From: Pseudomonadota bacterium
GTDB lineage: Bacteria > Pseudomonadota > Gammaproteobacteria > Steroidobacterales > Steroidobacteraceae
Reading direction: 5' to 3'
Assembly (NCBI GenBank): GCA_947454465.1
Contig: CANGJP010000001.1
Span: 1-64,000 of the forward strand
DNA length: 64,000 nt
The notes under the pieces are model-generated. The model worked only from the letters and a program-made list of their open reading frames with translations. It made no database searches and was not told the DNA's origin. A program made the translations under genes and the position numbers. Below are positions 1 through 10,863 of the stretch, one piece after another. Each line of letters begins with the position of its first letter. Within the stretch, counting starts at the first letter, position 1.

Positions 1-747
1 CCAAATCCGCAATTGCTGACCATCCAGTTGAGTTTCAGCGATCGGCCATGGATTGAACGCACGAATTTGTCTATCAAGCTGTTCAGCGGCGAATGTCCAA
101 TCCAGTTGCGCCTCTGCTTTAGTGAGTTTGTTTGCATAGGTCACTCCAGCCTCAGGTTGCGGTCGTGCTGAGCGTATTGCTTCAGGTAAACGGCCGATTA
201 CATCCATGAGTAAATCAGCACCCAACACAGCCAAACGATCATGCAAGGACGCTGCGGTATCATCCGCACACAATGCAAAGCCCTGCATGCCTAGTATTGG
301 CCCTGTATCTAATCCCGCTTCCATGCGCATGATCGTCACGCCAGTTTCTACATCACCCGCAAGAATAGCGCGTTGAATAGGTGCAGCACCCCGCCAACGC
401 GGCAATAGCGAGGCGTGAATATTGATACAGGCGATACGAGGTATATCCAGAACGGCTTGAGGCAGTATTAATCCATAGGCCGCCACTACCATCACATCAG
501 GTGCATAAGCTTGTAAGTGTTTGATTGACTCTATGTTACGAAAATTCAGCGGCTGCTCTACAGGTAAAGAATATCTCAGAGCGCACTGCTTTACCGGACT
601 GGCGGTCAGCACCCGCCCCCTGCCTGCGAGACGATCTGGCTGTGTATACACCGCACAGACATGATGATTTGAAGCGCACAATGACTCCAAAGCTGCAACC
701 GCAAACTCAGGGGTACCTGCATATACAATTCGCAATGGCACAGTCAT
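1..747 (-). CDS. fmt: Methionyl-tRNA formyltransferase (N-terminal part; C-terminus runs off the window edge)
   Basis: Minus-strand translation [23 protein letters not shown]...[67 protein letters not shown], the Fmt signature; adjacent to def. Confidence 0.95.
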   Translation of the reverse strand, partial: MTVPLRIVYAGTPEFAVAALESLCASNHHVCAVYTQPDRLAGRGRVLTASPVKQCALRYSLPVEQPLNFRNIESIKHLQAYAPDVMVVAAYGLILPQAVLDIPRIACINIHASLLPRWRGAAPIQRAILAGDVETGVTIMRMEAGLDTGPILGMQGFALCADDTAASLHDRLAVLGADLLMDVIGRLPEAIRSARPQPEAGVTYANKLTKAEAQLDWTFAAEQLDRQIRAFNPWPIAETQLDGQQLRIW

Positions 748-788
748 GGCGTGATGTCGCTCACTCGATCAAAGCTGAGCGTTATGCT

Positions 789-1328
789 TCAGATTACTGG
801 AACTGGAGTATTGGTTGCGGCTTTAGCGGCACGCTGCTTCTGGTCTTTTTCCAGTTTTTTACGAATTCTGGTGCGCTTTAGGTCCGATAGGTAATCAACA
901 AACAACTTGCCTTCTAAATGATCGAGTTCATGTTGAATACACACTGCCAGCAAGCCATCGGCTTCTATTTCAAAAGCGATACCATGACGATCCAGCGCTC
1001 GTAACGTAATACGCTCGGCACGCTCAACGTTGTCATACATACCTGGCACTGACAGACAGCCTTCTTCACCTACTTCAACACCGGCACGCGCAATGATTTC
1101 TGGATTGATAAAAACTTTGGGCTGGTCACGCTGTTCACTGACATCAATCACAACTAAGCGCTGATGGACATTCACCTGAGTAGCTGCCAGACCGACTCCA
1201 TTAGCGGAGTACATGGTTTCAAGCATATCATCGATTAAACACCGCAGCTCATCATCCACCCGAACTACGTTCACCGCCTTGGTGCGCAGACGGGGATCGG
1301 GGTATTCAAGGATGGTAAGCAAAGCCAT
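789..1328 (-). CDS. def: Peptide deformylase
   Basis: [18 protein letters not shown] and [14 protein letters not shown] motifs; adjacent to fmt. Confidence 0.96.
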   Translation of the reverse strand: MALLTILEYPDPRLRTKAVNVVRVDDELRCLIDDMLETMYSANGVGLAATQVNVHQRLVVIDVSEQRDQPKVFINPEIIARAGVEVGEEGCLSVPGMYDNVERAERITLRALDRHGIAFEIEADGLLAVCIQHELDHLEGKLFVDYLSDLKRTRIRKKLEKDQKQRAAKAATNTPVPVI

Positions 1329-1606
1329 ATTTTATTCTCAAGGTACGCGATGTGAAGGTGAACAATCCGCTCTAGTCAGCCAACTGCAACCGTATGAAGT
1401 GAGAACCATGTCTCGACCATCGCTCGCCACTTCCTTGGGATTGTGCAAAGCGTTGAGAAATACTGTTAGAGTTGGTGCAACATTAAACTTAATCGCAGAC
1501 TGAGTGCTGAACTCGATCCCGACTGGGCTATCCGGTGGCGAATTATAACCTCCCAGCTCCGATTCAGCACCGGTTAACGTTAACGAGCAAAGGGAGTGTG
1601 GTGCGC

Positions 1607-2776
1607 ATGATAAAGAACCGGTCGCCGATTCAGCGTTGGCGTAGGCTTTGCCTCTCTGCTGCGATCACCTGTTTGTCAGTTACGGGCACTGTGGCTATAT
1701 CTAATAATCCTCACGCAGAATTGATCAACAATCAGCCTAACCTCACCACCAAACCTCCCCTGCAGCTCGCAGCCAATGCGCCCAACACCTACATCGTAAA
1801 GTCGGGTGACACCCTCTGGGACATTTCAAAAATATTCTTAAACCAACCGTGGCAGTGGCCCGAGTTATGGCACCTGAACCCCCAAATCAAAAATCCCAAC
1901 CTGATTTACCCCGGCGATGTGCTATCACTCGTCACTATTGAGGGTGAACCTCAACTGATACTTTCAGGACGAGCCGAGAACCTAGTGACTTCGGGTCATA
2001 CGGAGCGAATATCCCCTCAAACCCGGAGTGAGTCCACGGCTCAAGCCATCAACACCATCCCATATAAAAGTATCTCGACCTTTATCGGCAGGCCATCCAT
2101 CATCAGCACGGAGGAAGTCAAATCAGCACCTTACTTACTGAGTATTCGCGATCATCACATCATGGGCTCAAGCGGGGATGAGGTCTATGCACGCGGCCTT
2201 GATCACGCCACGATCGGTGCCCGCTTCAATTTCGTGCATATTGGTCAACCCCTGCTTGATCCTGACACTCATGAATCGCTTGGCTACTCTGCCGAATACG
2301 TCGGTTCAGGCAGCATTTTAAGCAACGGCGACCCCACCAGACTGCGTTTAACTGAAACCGTTCGGGAAGTCTTGCCTGGCGACAAACTGTATCCGGAGAA
2401 CAGTGATTTAGTACTGGATTTCATTCCACATGCCCCAGCCATAAGTGTGCAGGGCGTGATTCTGGCAGTGAACGGCGAGACGATCGCTGGAAAAAATCAG
2501 GTGGTAGCCATCAATCGGGGCAGCAAACATGGCTTGCAACTCGGGCACATACTTAGCGTTTCCCACACCACCCCAGCAGTGGCTGATGTGTACAGCGATG
2601 GTCGTTCTGCCAACCCTATGAACAAGCAAAGCATAAGCTTTGCCAGAAAAGTGACCCTCCCCCCTGAATCAGTCGGTACGCTACTGGTATTCAAAACGTT
2701 TGATCTGATGAGTTATGCTCTGGTGATGGAAGCAAATCGTCCAATCAATATCGGTGATCAGGTCGGAAAGCCCTAG
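1607..2776 (+). CDS. LysM peptidoglycan-binding domain protein (ORF track start 1535; ATG at 1607 preferred)
   Basis: NTYIVKSGDTLWDISKIFLNQPWQWPELWHLNPQIKNPNLIYPGDVL LysM motif, N-terminal hydrophobic segment, upstream of dprA as in many gammaproteobacteria. Confidence 0.88.
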   Translation: MIKNRSPIQRWRRLCLSAAITCLSVTGTVAISNNPHAELINNQPNLTTKPPLQLAANAPNTYIVKSGDTLWDISKIFLNQPWQWPELWHLNPQIKNPNLIYPGDVLSLVTIEGEPQLILSGRAENLVTSGHTERISPQTRSESTAQAINTIPYKSISTFIGRPSIISTEEVKSAPYLLSIRDHHIMGSSGDEVYARGLDHATIGARFNFVHIGQPLLDPDTHESLGYSAEYVGSGSILSNGDPTRLRLTETVREVLPGDKLYPENSDLVLDFIPHAPAISVQGVILAVNGETIAGKNQVVAINRGSKHGLQLGHILSVSHTTPAVADVYSDGRSANPMNKQSISFARKVTLPPESVGTLLVFKTFDLMSYALVMEANRPINIGDQVGKP

Positions 2777-2814
2777 AACATAGGCTCGTACTCTACTTTT
2801 TGGAACTCTGTCTC

Positions 2815-3930
2815 ATGGATGAGCAAACAGCACAATTAATTTTATTAAATGCACCGGATTTATCCGACTCCCTTTACATATCGTTGCTGACTAAATTTGG
2901 GGATGCAGCAAGCATTCTTGCAGCCGGCCGCATAGCGTGGCGCGAATTGCGGCTGTCATCGCGATGTTGTGATTTCCTTAGCGCATCATCACCGCCCGAC
3001 GTTCAGCATGCACGCCGCTGGCTGGATACGGACCATCACCACCTCGTGATGCTAGAACACTCGAATTATCCAAAATTATTGCAACAGACCGCCGGTGCAC
3101 CACTTGGGCTATTTGTCAGTGGGGATTGTAAGGTTTTGAATACCGCGCAATTAGCGGTTGTCGGATCACGCAACCCTAGCCCCTATGGCCGGCAGATCGC
3201 TGAAAACTTTTCCAAACATCTGACCGGATGTGGACTGAGTATCACCAGCGGACTTGCGGCGGGCATTGATGCCGCCAGTCACCGTGGTGCCCTCGCCGGA
3301 GGTGGAATCACACTGGCCGTGTGCGGCACCGGCCTGGATATCATTTATCCACGCAGCAGTGAGTCACTCGCCCGTGAAATCGAACAACGAGGGGCACTAG
3401 TATCGGAATTTCTACCAGGCACCCCGCCCCGTAAACACCACTTTCCTCAACGTAATCGCCTGATCAGCGGCCTCAGCCTGGGCACCCTCGTCGTGGAAGC
3501 GGCCCCGGAAAGTGGTTCGCTGATCACCGCCAGACTCGCTGGAGAACAAGGCCGAGAAGTATTTGCGGTACCGGGCTCGATCCACAGCCCCATGAGTAAG
3601 GGCTGTCACGAATTGATCCGGCAGGGAGCCAAACTGATCGATTGTGTGCAAGACATTTTGAGTGAACTGAGCACTCTGGCGGCGACCCTACCCGGCATGT
3701 CAACCTCTAAACACACAAATGTCATTGATTATAAAGGGATTTCACAGGTGCCATTGGACAAGGATTCTAAAATCCTGTTAGATGCCCTCGGCTTCGAGCC
3801 ACTCGGTGTTGACGATTTGGTGCTCCGAAGTGGTTTATCAGCCGATGCGGTGGCCTCCATGTTGCTGATGCTTGAACTGGAAAATCGCATTGAATCCTTC
3901 CCCGGCGGTCTGTACCTCCGGGTGCCCTAA
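2815..3930 (+). CDS. dprA: DNA-processing protein DprA/Smf (alternative start 2800)
   Basis: VVGSRNPSPYGRQ...SGLAAGIDAASHRGAL...PRKHHFPQRNRLISGLSLGTLVVEAAPESGSLITARLAGEQGREVFAVPGSI. Confidence 0.96.
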   Translation: MDEQTAQLILLNAPDLSDSLYISLLTKFGDAASILAAGRIAWRELRLSSRCCDFLSASSPPDVQHARRWLDTDHHHLVMLEHSNYPKLLQQTAGAPLGLFVSGDCKVLNTAQLAVVGSRNPSPYGRQIAENFSKHLTGCGLSITSGLAAGIDAASHRGALAGGGITLAVCGTGLDIIYPRSSESLAREIEQRGALVSEFLPGTPPRKHHFPQRNRLISGLSLGTLVVEAAPESGSLITARLAGEQGREVFAVPGSIHSPMSKGCHELIRQGAKLIDCVQDILSELSTLAATLPGMSTSKHTNVIDYKGISQVPLDKDSKILLDALGFEPLGVDDLVLRSGLSADAVASMLLMLELENRIESFPGGLYLRVP

Positions 3931-3992
3931 AACAGACCTTTTTAATGAGTAAGCCGGATCCGTTCCGGTCAGACAATGCCTGAACCAAAACG

Positions 3993-4475
3993 ATGAAGGA
4001 AAACGTGCTCGATATTTTGATTTACCTGTTTGAAAACTACATCGGCGGCGAAGTGGATGAGGCGCCTGAGCCTAGTCACGACACCCTGAAAGTAGAGCTT
4101 GAACAGGCTGGATTTGCCGACCGCGAAATTGATCAGGCACTTCAGTGGCTTGAATCATTATCGAGCTCGCCAACCCGAAACCACACCGTGTCCAACTCGC
4201 GCGCAATCCGTGTGTTTGATGTATCTGAGTGTGCTCGTCTAGACCTGGCTTGCCGTGGCTACATCATGCATCTGGAGAATCTTGGCATTCTCAGCCCGAT
4301 TCAGCGGGAATGGGTGATCGACCGCTTACTGGCATTGGCAGCAGAAGAAATCGATATTGAACAAGTGAAGTGGGTCGTGCTGATGGTGTTATTCAGCCAA
4401 CCTGATGAAGCTAACGCCTACGCCCGTATGGAAGATTTGGTGTTTGAAGAACAGACCGAACATGCATTGCATTGA
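3993..4475 (+). CDS. smg: Smg family protein (DUF494)
   Basis: MKENVLDILIYLFENYIGGE... and position between dprA and topA. Confidence 0.93.
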   Translation: MKENVLDILIYLFENYIGGEVDEAPEPSHDTLKVELEQAGFADREIDQALQWLESLSSSPTRNHTVSNSRAIRVFDVSECARLDLACRGYIMHLENLGILSPIQREWVIDRLLALAAEEIDIEQVKWVVLMVLFSQPDEANAYARMEDLVFEEQTEHALH

Positions 4476-4502
4476 TTGCTTAAAACCCTTCAATGCTAAC
4501 GC

Positions 4503-4527
4503 ACCGCGCCTGACGCGGTTTTTTTTT
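4503..4527 (+). terminator. Rho-independent terminator after smg
   Basis: accgcg-cctga-cgcggt stem-loop followed by a T8-9 run. Confidence 0.85.
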
Positions 4528-4580
4528 GATTGATGCCGGTTCGATTTGAACCTGCACTATATAAAGTGAATTGACAATAC

Positions 4581-7001
4581 ATGAGCCGGAATCTAGTTGT
4601 CGTGGAATCGCCTTCAAAGGCGAAAACTATTAAGAAATACTTAGGCAAGGACTTTGAAGTCCTAGCTTCCTACGGGCATGTGCGCGATCTAGTTCCAAAA
4701 GAAGGCGCAGTGGATACAAGCAATCAGTTTGCCATGCGCTATCAACTGATCGATAAAAACGAAAAACACATGCAGGCCATCAGCCGCGCGATGAAAAAAG
4801 CGGATGCTTTATATCTCGCTACCGACCCAGACCGCGAAGGTGAAGCAATTTCCTGGCATCTGCTGCAAGTGCTCAAAGAGCAAAAAGCGCTCGACAACAA
4901 AATAGTGCATCGGGTCGCATTCTACGAAATCACACGAAATGCGATTCAAGATGCTATCGCCCATCCACGCAACGTGTCTGATGATCTAGTCAATGCACAA
5001 CAGGCTCGCCGTGCCCTCGATTATTTAGTGGGTTTCAACCTATCACCTCTGTTGTGGAAAAAAGCTGGTCTGCCTGGTGCCTCAGCAGGTCGCGTACAAA
5101 GTCCCGCGCTGCGACTAATTTGCGAACGCGAAGATGCCATTCTCAACTTCAAACCCCGCGAATACTGGACAGTAGAGGCAGACGCCGCCCGTGAAAAACA
5201 AAACTTCCCTGCACGCCTGATTGAATATCAAGGCAATAAGGTCGAACAATTCACTGTCACTGAAGGCATCACTGCAGCGCAAGTGAAGCAAACCATCGAA
5301 TCTGCTGCAAATGGGCAGCTAAACGTCATCAACATCGATAAGAAACAGCGCAGGCGTAATCCTTCCCCACCATTTACGACATCTACCCTGCAACAGGAGG
5401 CCTCACGCAAGCTGGGCTTTGGCGCGCAACGTACCATGCGTCTAGCGCAGCAGTTATATGAGGGCGTGGACTTTGGCGAAGGTGCCGTCGGCTTGATAAC
5501 CTACATGCGTACCGACTCAGTCAATCTGGCAGCGGAAGCCGTCACTGAGATCCGTCAAGTGGTGGGTCAGCAATATGGCGAACAATGTCTGCCCGACAGC
5601 CCGCGCGTGTACAAAACCAAATCTAAAAATGCACAAGAAGCGCATGAAGCCATTCGCCCAACTTCCGCTACGCTGTTACCGGAACGGCTGGCTGGAAAGA
5701 TTGATGCCGACCAGCTCAAGCTGTACACCTTGATCTGGAAACGCACCTTGGCCAGTCAAATGGCCCCTGCGGTCTATGACACCGTGGCCGTAGACCTCAC
5801 ACCCGGCAAAGAAAAAATCGCAGTGTTGCGCGCCAATGGTTCGACGTTGATCGAACCAGGTTATCTCTCTGTCTACATCGAAGGTACTGATGAAGCCACC
5901 GAGGAAGATGACGATCGGCTACTGCCCGCCATGAATGTAGGGGACGTGTTGTCGTTGCTGGCCATTCATACTGCTCAGCATTTTACCGAACCGCCGCCCC
6001 GCTTTTCGGAAGCATCCTTGGTCAAAACTCTAGAAGAATTTGGCATTGGCCGGCCCTCCACCTACGCCAGCATTATTCAAACTTTGTTAGGAAAGAAATA
6101 TGCAGAGCTAGACAGCAGAAGGTTTATACCCACTGACCTAGGCAAGATCATTAATAAATTCTTAACAAGAAACTTTGAGCATTATGTCGATTATGGTTTT
6201 ACCGCCAAACTCGAAGACGACCTTGATGAGATCGCCGAGGGGCACGCTGAATGGATCAATGTGTTGACACGCTTCTGGCAGGACTTCAAAACTCAGGTAG
6301 GCGTGGTGAATGATACGACCACCCGTGACGATGTCTCTGAGGCACGCGAACTGGGCCTTGATCCAGCTACCGGCAAACCGATTTCCGTTCGTTATGGTCG
6401 GTTTGGACCCTTTGTACAACTCGGCACCAAAGAAGATATTGAAAAGCCCAAATTTGCGAGCTTGAAGTCCACGCAACGCATGGACACCCTGACCCTTGCA
6501 GATGCACTAGAACTGTTCAAAATGCCCCGCACCCTCGGGCAAACCGCCAACGGTGAAACAGTAAAGGTAGCCATTGGGCGTTTCGGTCCGTATGTGCAAT
6601 ACGGTAGTAAGAACTACGTATCGATCAAAACCGATGACCCCTATACGATTGAGCTACCGCGGGCTTTGGAATTAATTGCTGAAAAACAGGAGCTGGATGC
6701 AAATCGTTTGATTCTGGATTTTCCTGAAGAAGGGATTCAGGTGTTGAACGGTCGCTATGGCCCCTACATCACCGATAAGGTTAAGAATGCCAAGATACCC
6801 AAAGATCGCGACCCGAAAACACTGACTCGTGAGGAATGTCGTGAATTAATTGCTGCTGCACCGGTACGCCCTAAGCGCGGAGCATTTGGACGCGCGGCCG
6901 CCAAAACAGCAACGAAGGCAGACGCAAAACCGGCCCCTAAAAGCAAAACCTCAAAAAAGACCAGTGTAAAAAAGACCCCTAAAGCCAAGACGAGTAAGTA
7001 A
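4581..7001 (+). CDS. topA: DNA topoisomerase I
   Basis: MSRNLVVVESPSKAKTIKKYLG, DPDREGEAISWHL, GLITYMRTDSV, and C-terminal RYGRFGPFVQLG repeats; Lys-rich tail. Confidence 0.97.
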   Translation: MSRNLVVVESPSKAKTIKKYLGKDFEVLASYGHVRDLVPKEGAVDTSNQFAMRYQLIDKNEKHMQAISRAMKKADALYLATDPDREGEAISWHLLQVLKEQKALDNKIVHRVAFYEITRNAIQDAIAHPRNVSDDLVNAQQARRALDYLVGFNLSPLLWKKAGLPGASAGRVQSPALRLICEREDAILNFKPREYWTVEADAAREKQNFPARLIEYQGNKVEQFTVTEGITAAQVKQTIESAANGQLNVINIDKKQRRRNPSPPFTTSTLQQEASRKLGFGAQRTMRLAQQLYEGVDFGEGAVGLITYMRTDSVNLAAEAVTEIRQVVGQQYGEQCLPDSPRVYKTKSKNAQEAHEAIRPTSATLLPERLAGKIDADQLKLYTLIWKRTLASQMAPAVYDTVAVDLTPGKEKIAVLRANGSTLIEPGYLSVYIEGTDEATEEDDDRLLPAMNVGDVLSLLAIHTAQHFTEPPPRFSEASLVKTLEEFGIGRPSTYASIIQTLLGKKYAELDSRRFIPTDLGKIINKFLTRNFEHYVDYGFTAKLEDDLDEIAEGHAEWINVLTRFWQDFKTQVGVVNDTTTRDDVSEARELGLDPATGKPISVRYGRFGPFVQLGTKEDIEKPKFASLKSTQRMDTLTLADALELFKMPRTLGQTANGETVKVAIGRFGPYVQYGSKNYVSIKTDDPYTIELPRALELIAEKQELDANRLILDFPEEGIQVLNGRYGPYITDKVKNAKIPKDRDPKTLTREECRELIAAAPVRPKRGAFGRAAAKTATKADAKPAPKSKTSKKTSVKKTPKAKTSK

Positions 7002-7010
7002 TACCGACCG

Positions 7011-7928
7011 ATGAGTGCCGCACCCGACATCAACCTTGTTATCGCTTACCTACGTAAACTGCACGATCAGATCTCAGATCAGTTAGAAGCACTGGATGGG
7101 CAACGTTTTCGACGCGATGCTTGGCAGCGCCCTGAAGGGGGTGGCGGTGAAAGCCGTGTATTAACTAACGGCGTGCTGTTTGAGCAAGCAGGCATTAATT
7201 TTTCACACGTGGTAGGTAAACAGCTGCCACCCTCGGCAACAGCTGCTCGTCCGGAACTCAGTGGAGCCAGCTGGACTGCTACCGGTATTTCACTAGTCTT
7301 TCACCCGCGTAATCCGTACATCCCAACCACCCATGCCAATGTAAGATTTTTCTTAGCGGAAAAACCGGGCATGTCTCCGGTATGGTGGTTTGGCGGTGGC
7401 TTTGATCTCACACCTTACTATGTCTTTGATGAAGACGTACTACACTGGCATCAAGTTGCAAAGCAAGCTTGCGCGCCATTCGGTTCAGCCGTCTATAACA
7501 AGTACAAGGCCGAATGCGATCAATACTTTTTTCTAAAACACCGCAACGAAACACGCGGTATCGGTGGCTTGTTCTTTGATGACTTGAATGAGTGGGACTT
7601 CGCGCGCAGTTTTGCCTTTCAGCAAAGCGTGGGCGATCACTTTATGAAAGCCTACGGCCCGATCGTCGAGCGTCGTAAAGACTTAAGCTATGGCGACCGT
7701 GAACGACAGTTTCAATTGTATCGACGCGGCCGCTATGTGGAATTCAATCTGGTGTATGACCGCGGTACTTTATTCGGCCTACAATCCAATGGCCGCACTG
7801 AATCGATTCTGATGTCAATGCCACCACTAGTGCGTTGGCAATATGACTTCCATCCAGAACCCGGTAGCGCTGAAGCGAAACTGCATGAATACCTCAGGCC
7901 GCGCGACTGGCTGAACGAATTGACCTAA
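7011..7928 (+). CDS. hemF: Oxygen-dependent coproporphyrinogen-III oxidase
   Basis: [46 protein letters not shown]. Confidence 0.97.
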   Translation: MSAAPDINLVIAYLRKLHDQISDQLEALDGQRFRRDAWQRPEGGGGESRVLTNGVLFEQAGINFSHVVGKQLPPSATAARPELSGASWTATGISLVFHPRNPYIPTTHANVRFFLAEKPGMSPVWWFGGGFDLTPYYVFDEDVLHWHQVAKQACAPFGSAVYNKYKAECDQYFFLKHRNETRGIGGLFFDDLNEWDFARSFAFQQSVGDHFMKAYGPIVERRKDLSYGDRERQFQLYRRGRYVEFNLVYDRGTLFGLQSNGRTESILMSMPPLVRWQYDFHPEPGSAEAKLHEYLRPRDWLNELT

Positions 7929-8028
7929 CGCTTGTACGCTTCCTGTTGTGCCGGCTTCAAGATTAAGAACTTAAGTGGACATCAACAACAGGTAGACTAG
8001 CGCACCTTTGTCTACTTAGCGGCCACCC

Positions 8029-8883
8029 GTGAATTATCGTCATTCCTTCCATGCTGGCAATTTTGCAGATGTCCATAAACATCTCACCTTACTGGCCGTA
8101 CTCGACTATCTGCTTCAAAAGCCAAAGCCCATTTTGTTTTTGGATACCCATGCCGGTCGTGGTGAATACGACTTACACAGCACCGATGCGACACGTGGGA
8201 ACGAATGGCAGGAAGGCATTGGTAGCATATTCAACGGTCGATTCACATCACCGCTTATCGTTCGTTATATCGATGTCATTCGTAAGGCACAGCAAGGCTC
8301 AGGTACATTGCACACTTATCCCGGCTCACCCCTGATAGCCACCCATGTATTACGTGATATCGATCGTCGCGTATTTGTAGAGATGCAAGCAGAAGAATGT
8401 CTCGCCTTACGCAAAGTGCTACGCCAACCGCAGCACCACATGATCAATACCACAGTGAATCAGGGTGATGGCTATCAGTCACTGAACGCTTACCTGCCTC
8501 CGAAAGAGCGGCGCGGCATGGTATTGATGGACGCGCCTTTTGAAGCGGCGGATGAGTTCAAACAATTAGAACAGGGACTTCTGCGCGCTGCAGAACGCTG
8601 GCCCGATGGCGTCTACTGCCTGTGGTACCCAATTAAATCAGGCGGCTTGGTCAACCCTTTCTATGCCGCAATGAAACGAAGCGGACTGCGTAATCTGTTA
8701 CTGGCTGAGCTGTCAGTACGCCCTGCCGACACCCCTCTGGGTCTAAATGGCTCGGGTATGTTGATCCTCAACCCGCCCTGGCAACTGGACACCCGCTTAC
8801 GCGCTGCCTATCAGGAATTGCTACCCATCTTGGCACCGACCACACAAGGTCATGTTCGTGTGGAATGGCTGGTTGGAGAGTAA
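8029..8883 (+). CDS. rlmJ: 23S rRNA (adenine2030-N6)-methyltransferase RlmJ
   Basis: NYRHSFHAGNFADVHKHLTLL, YPGSPLIA, LMDAPFE, GSGMLILNPPWQLD; GTG start. Confidence 0.93.
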   Translation: MNYRHSFHAGNFADVHKHLTLLAVLDYLLQKPKPILFLDTHAGRGEYDLHSTDATRGNEWQEGIGSIFNGRFTSPLIVRYIDVIRKAQQGSGTLHTYPGSPLIATHVLRDIDRRVFVEMQAEECLALRKVLRQPQHHMINTTVNQGDGYQSLNAYLPPKERRGMVLMDAPFEAADEFKQLEQGLLRAAERWPDGVYCLWYPIKSGGLVNPFYAAMKRSGLRNLLLAELSVRPADTPLGLNGSGMLILNPPWQLDTRLRAAYQELLPILAPTTQGHVRVEWLVGE

Positions 8884-8950
8884 CCCAAGGCTCCAAGAGA
8901 TTTTTCTGCCGCCCTTGGATAAGGTATAACACTGTCAGCCGGAATTTTAA

Positions 8951-9976
<1,026 letters not shown>

Positions 9977-9997
9977 CTTAGCAAGAAGCATCTATTC

Positions 9998-10840
9998 GTG
10001 AATAGCAACAAATCCGTGGATCGTTATGCCGTAGTCGGATTTCCGGTGAAGCACAGCCGCTCACCTTTTATCCATGGGCTATTCGCACAACAAACGGGCC
10101 AGCAGTTGGAATATCAACTACTCGAAGCAACTCCTGAACATCTAAATAACGAAGTGACTCGTTTTTTTTCTGAAGGCGGTAAAGGACTTAACATCACGGT
10201 TCCCCACAAGCAAGCCATCATGGGCCTATTAGACACTTGCTCTCAGCGAGCGCGATTTGCCGGTGCGGTGAATACCGTTATTAAATTACCGGATGGTAAA
10301 TTAAGTGGTGACAATACCGATGGCGTGGGCCTGCTTAAAGATCTGCAATATAACCTTCACTTTGATCTGAAAAACAAACGCATCCTCATGCTCGGTGCAG
10401 GCGGTGCTGCACGGGGTGTCATGGTCCCCCTACTCGAAGCATCACCCAAAGAATTAGTCGTTGCTAATCGTACAATAGAACGCGCTACCCGATTGGTGAC
10501 TGAATTTGAATCTCTTGGGCCGATCACGGCCGCCTCTTTTAATGACCTACAACACACTCCTTTCGATTTGATTATTAATGCGACATCAGCCAGTCTGCAA
10601 GGTGAAATGCCCATGCTATCGCCTAGTGTCGTTGGCTTGAATACCCTGTGCTATGACATGGCCTACGGTAAAAAAGACACTGTCTTCACCCTCTGGGCAA
10701 AACAACTCGGCACGCTGCAAGCAGTTCAAGGCTGGGGAATGCTGGTAGAACAAGCCGCTGAAGCTTTTTTTCTTTGGCGTGGTATCAGACCAGATACTGA
10801 ACCTGTACTACGCATACTACAAAACGTGGCAGAACAGTAA
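9998..10840 (+). CDS. aroE: Shikimate dehydrogenase
   Basis: YAVVGFPVKHSRSPFIHGLFA, GLNITVPHK, GDNTDGVGLLKDL, LGAGGAARGV; GTG start. Confidence 0.96.
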   Translation: MNSNKSVDRYAVVGFPVKHSRSPFIHGLFAQQTGQQLEYQLLEATPEHLNNEVTRFFSEGGKGLNITVPHKQAIMGLLDTCSQRARFAGAVNTVIKLPDGKLSGDNTDGVGLLKDLQYNLHFDLKNKRILMLGAGGAARGVMVPLLEASPKELVVANRTIERATRLVTEFESLGPITAASFNDLQHTPFDLIINATSASLQGEMPMLSPSVVGLNTLCYDMAYGKKDTVFTLWAKQLGTLQAVQGWGMLVEQAAEAFFLWRGIRPDTEPVLRILQNVAEQ

Positions 10841-10863
10841 ACCAACACTGAAAACACAGCAGT

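Noticed and set aside
525-881. 118-aa plus-strand ORF
   Set aside because: Antisense to the start of fmt and the end of def, both strongly supported; no recognisable motif.
6880-7000. Lys/Ala-rich repeat-like sequence
   Set aside because: Basic low-complexity C-terminal tail of TopA rather than an independent repeat element.
8051-8335. 94-aa plus-strand ORF
   Set aside because: Overlaps rlmJ in another frame; no motif.
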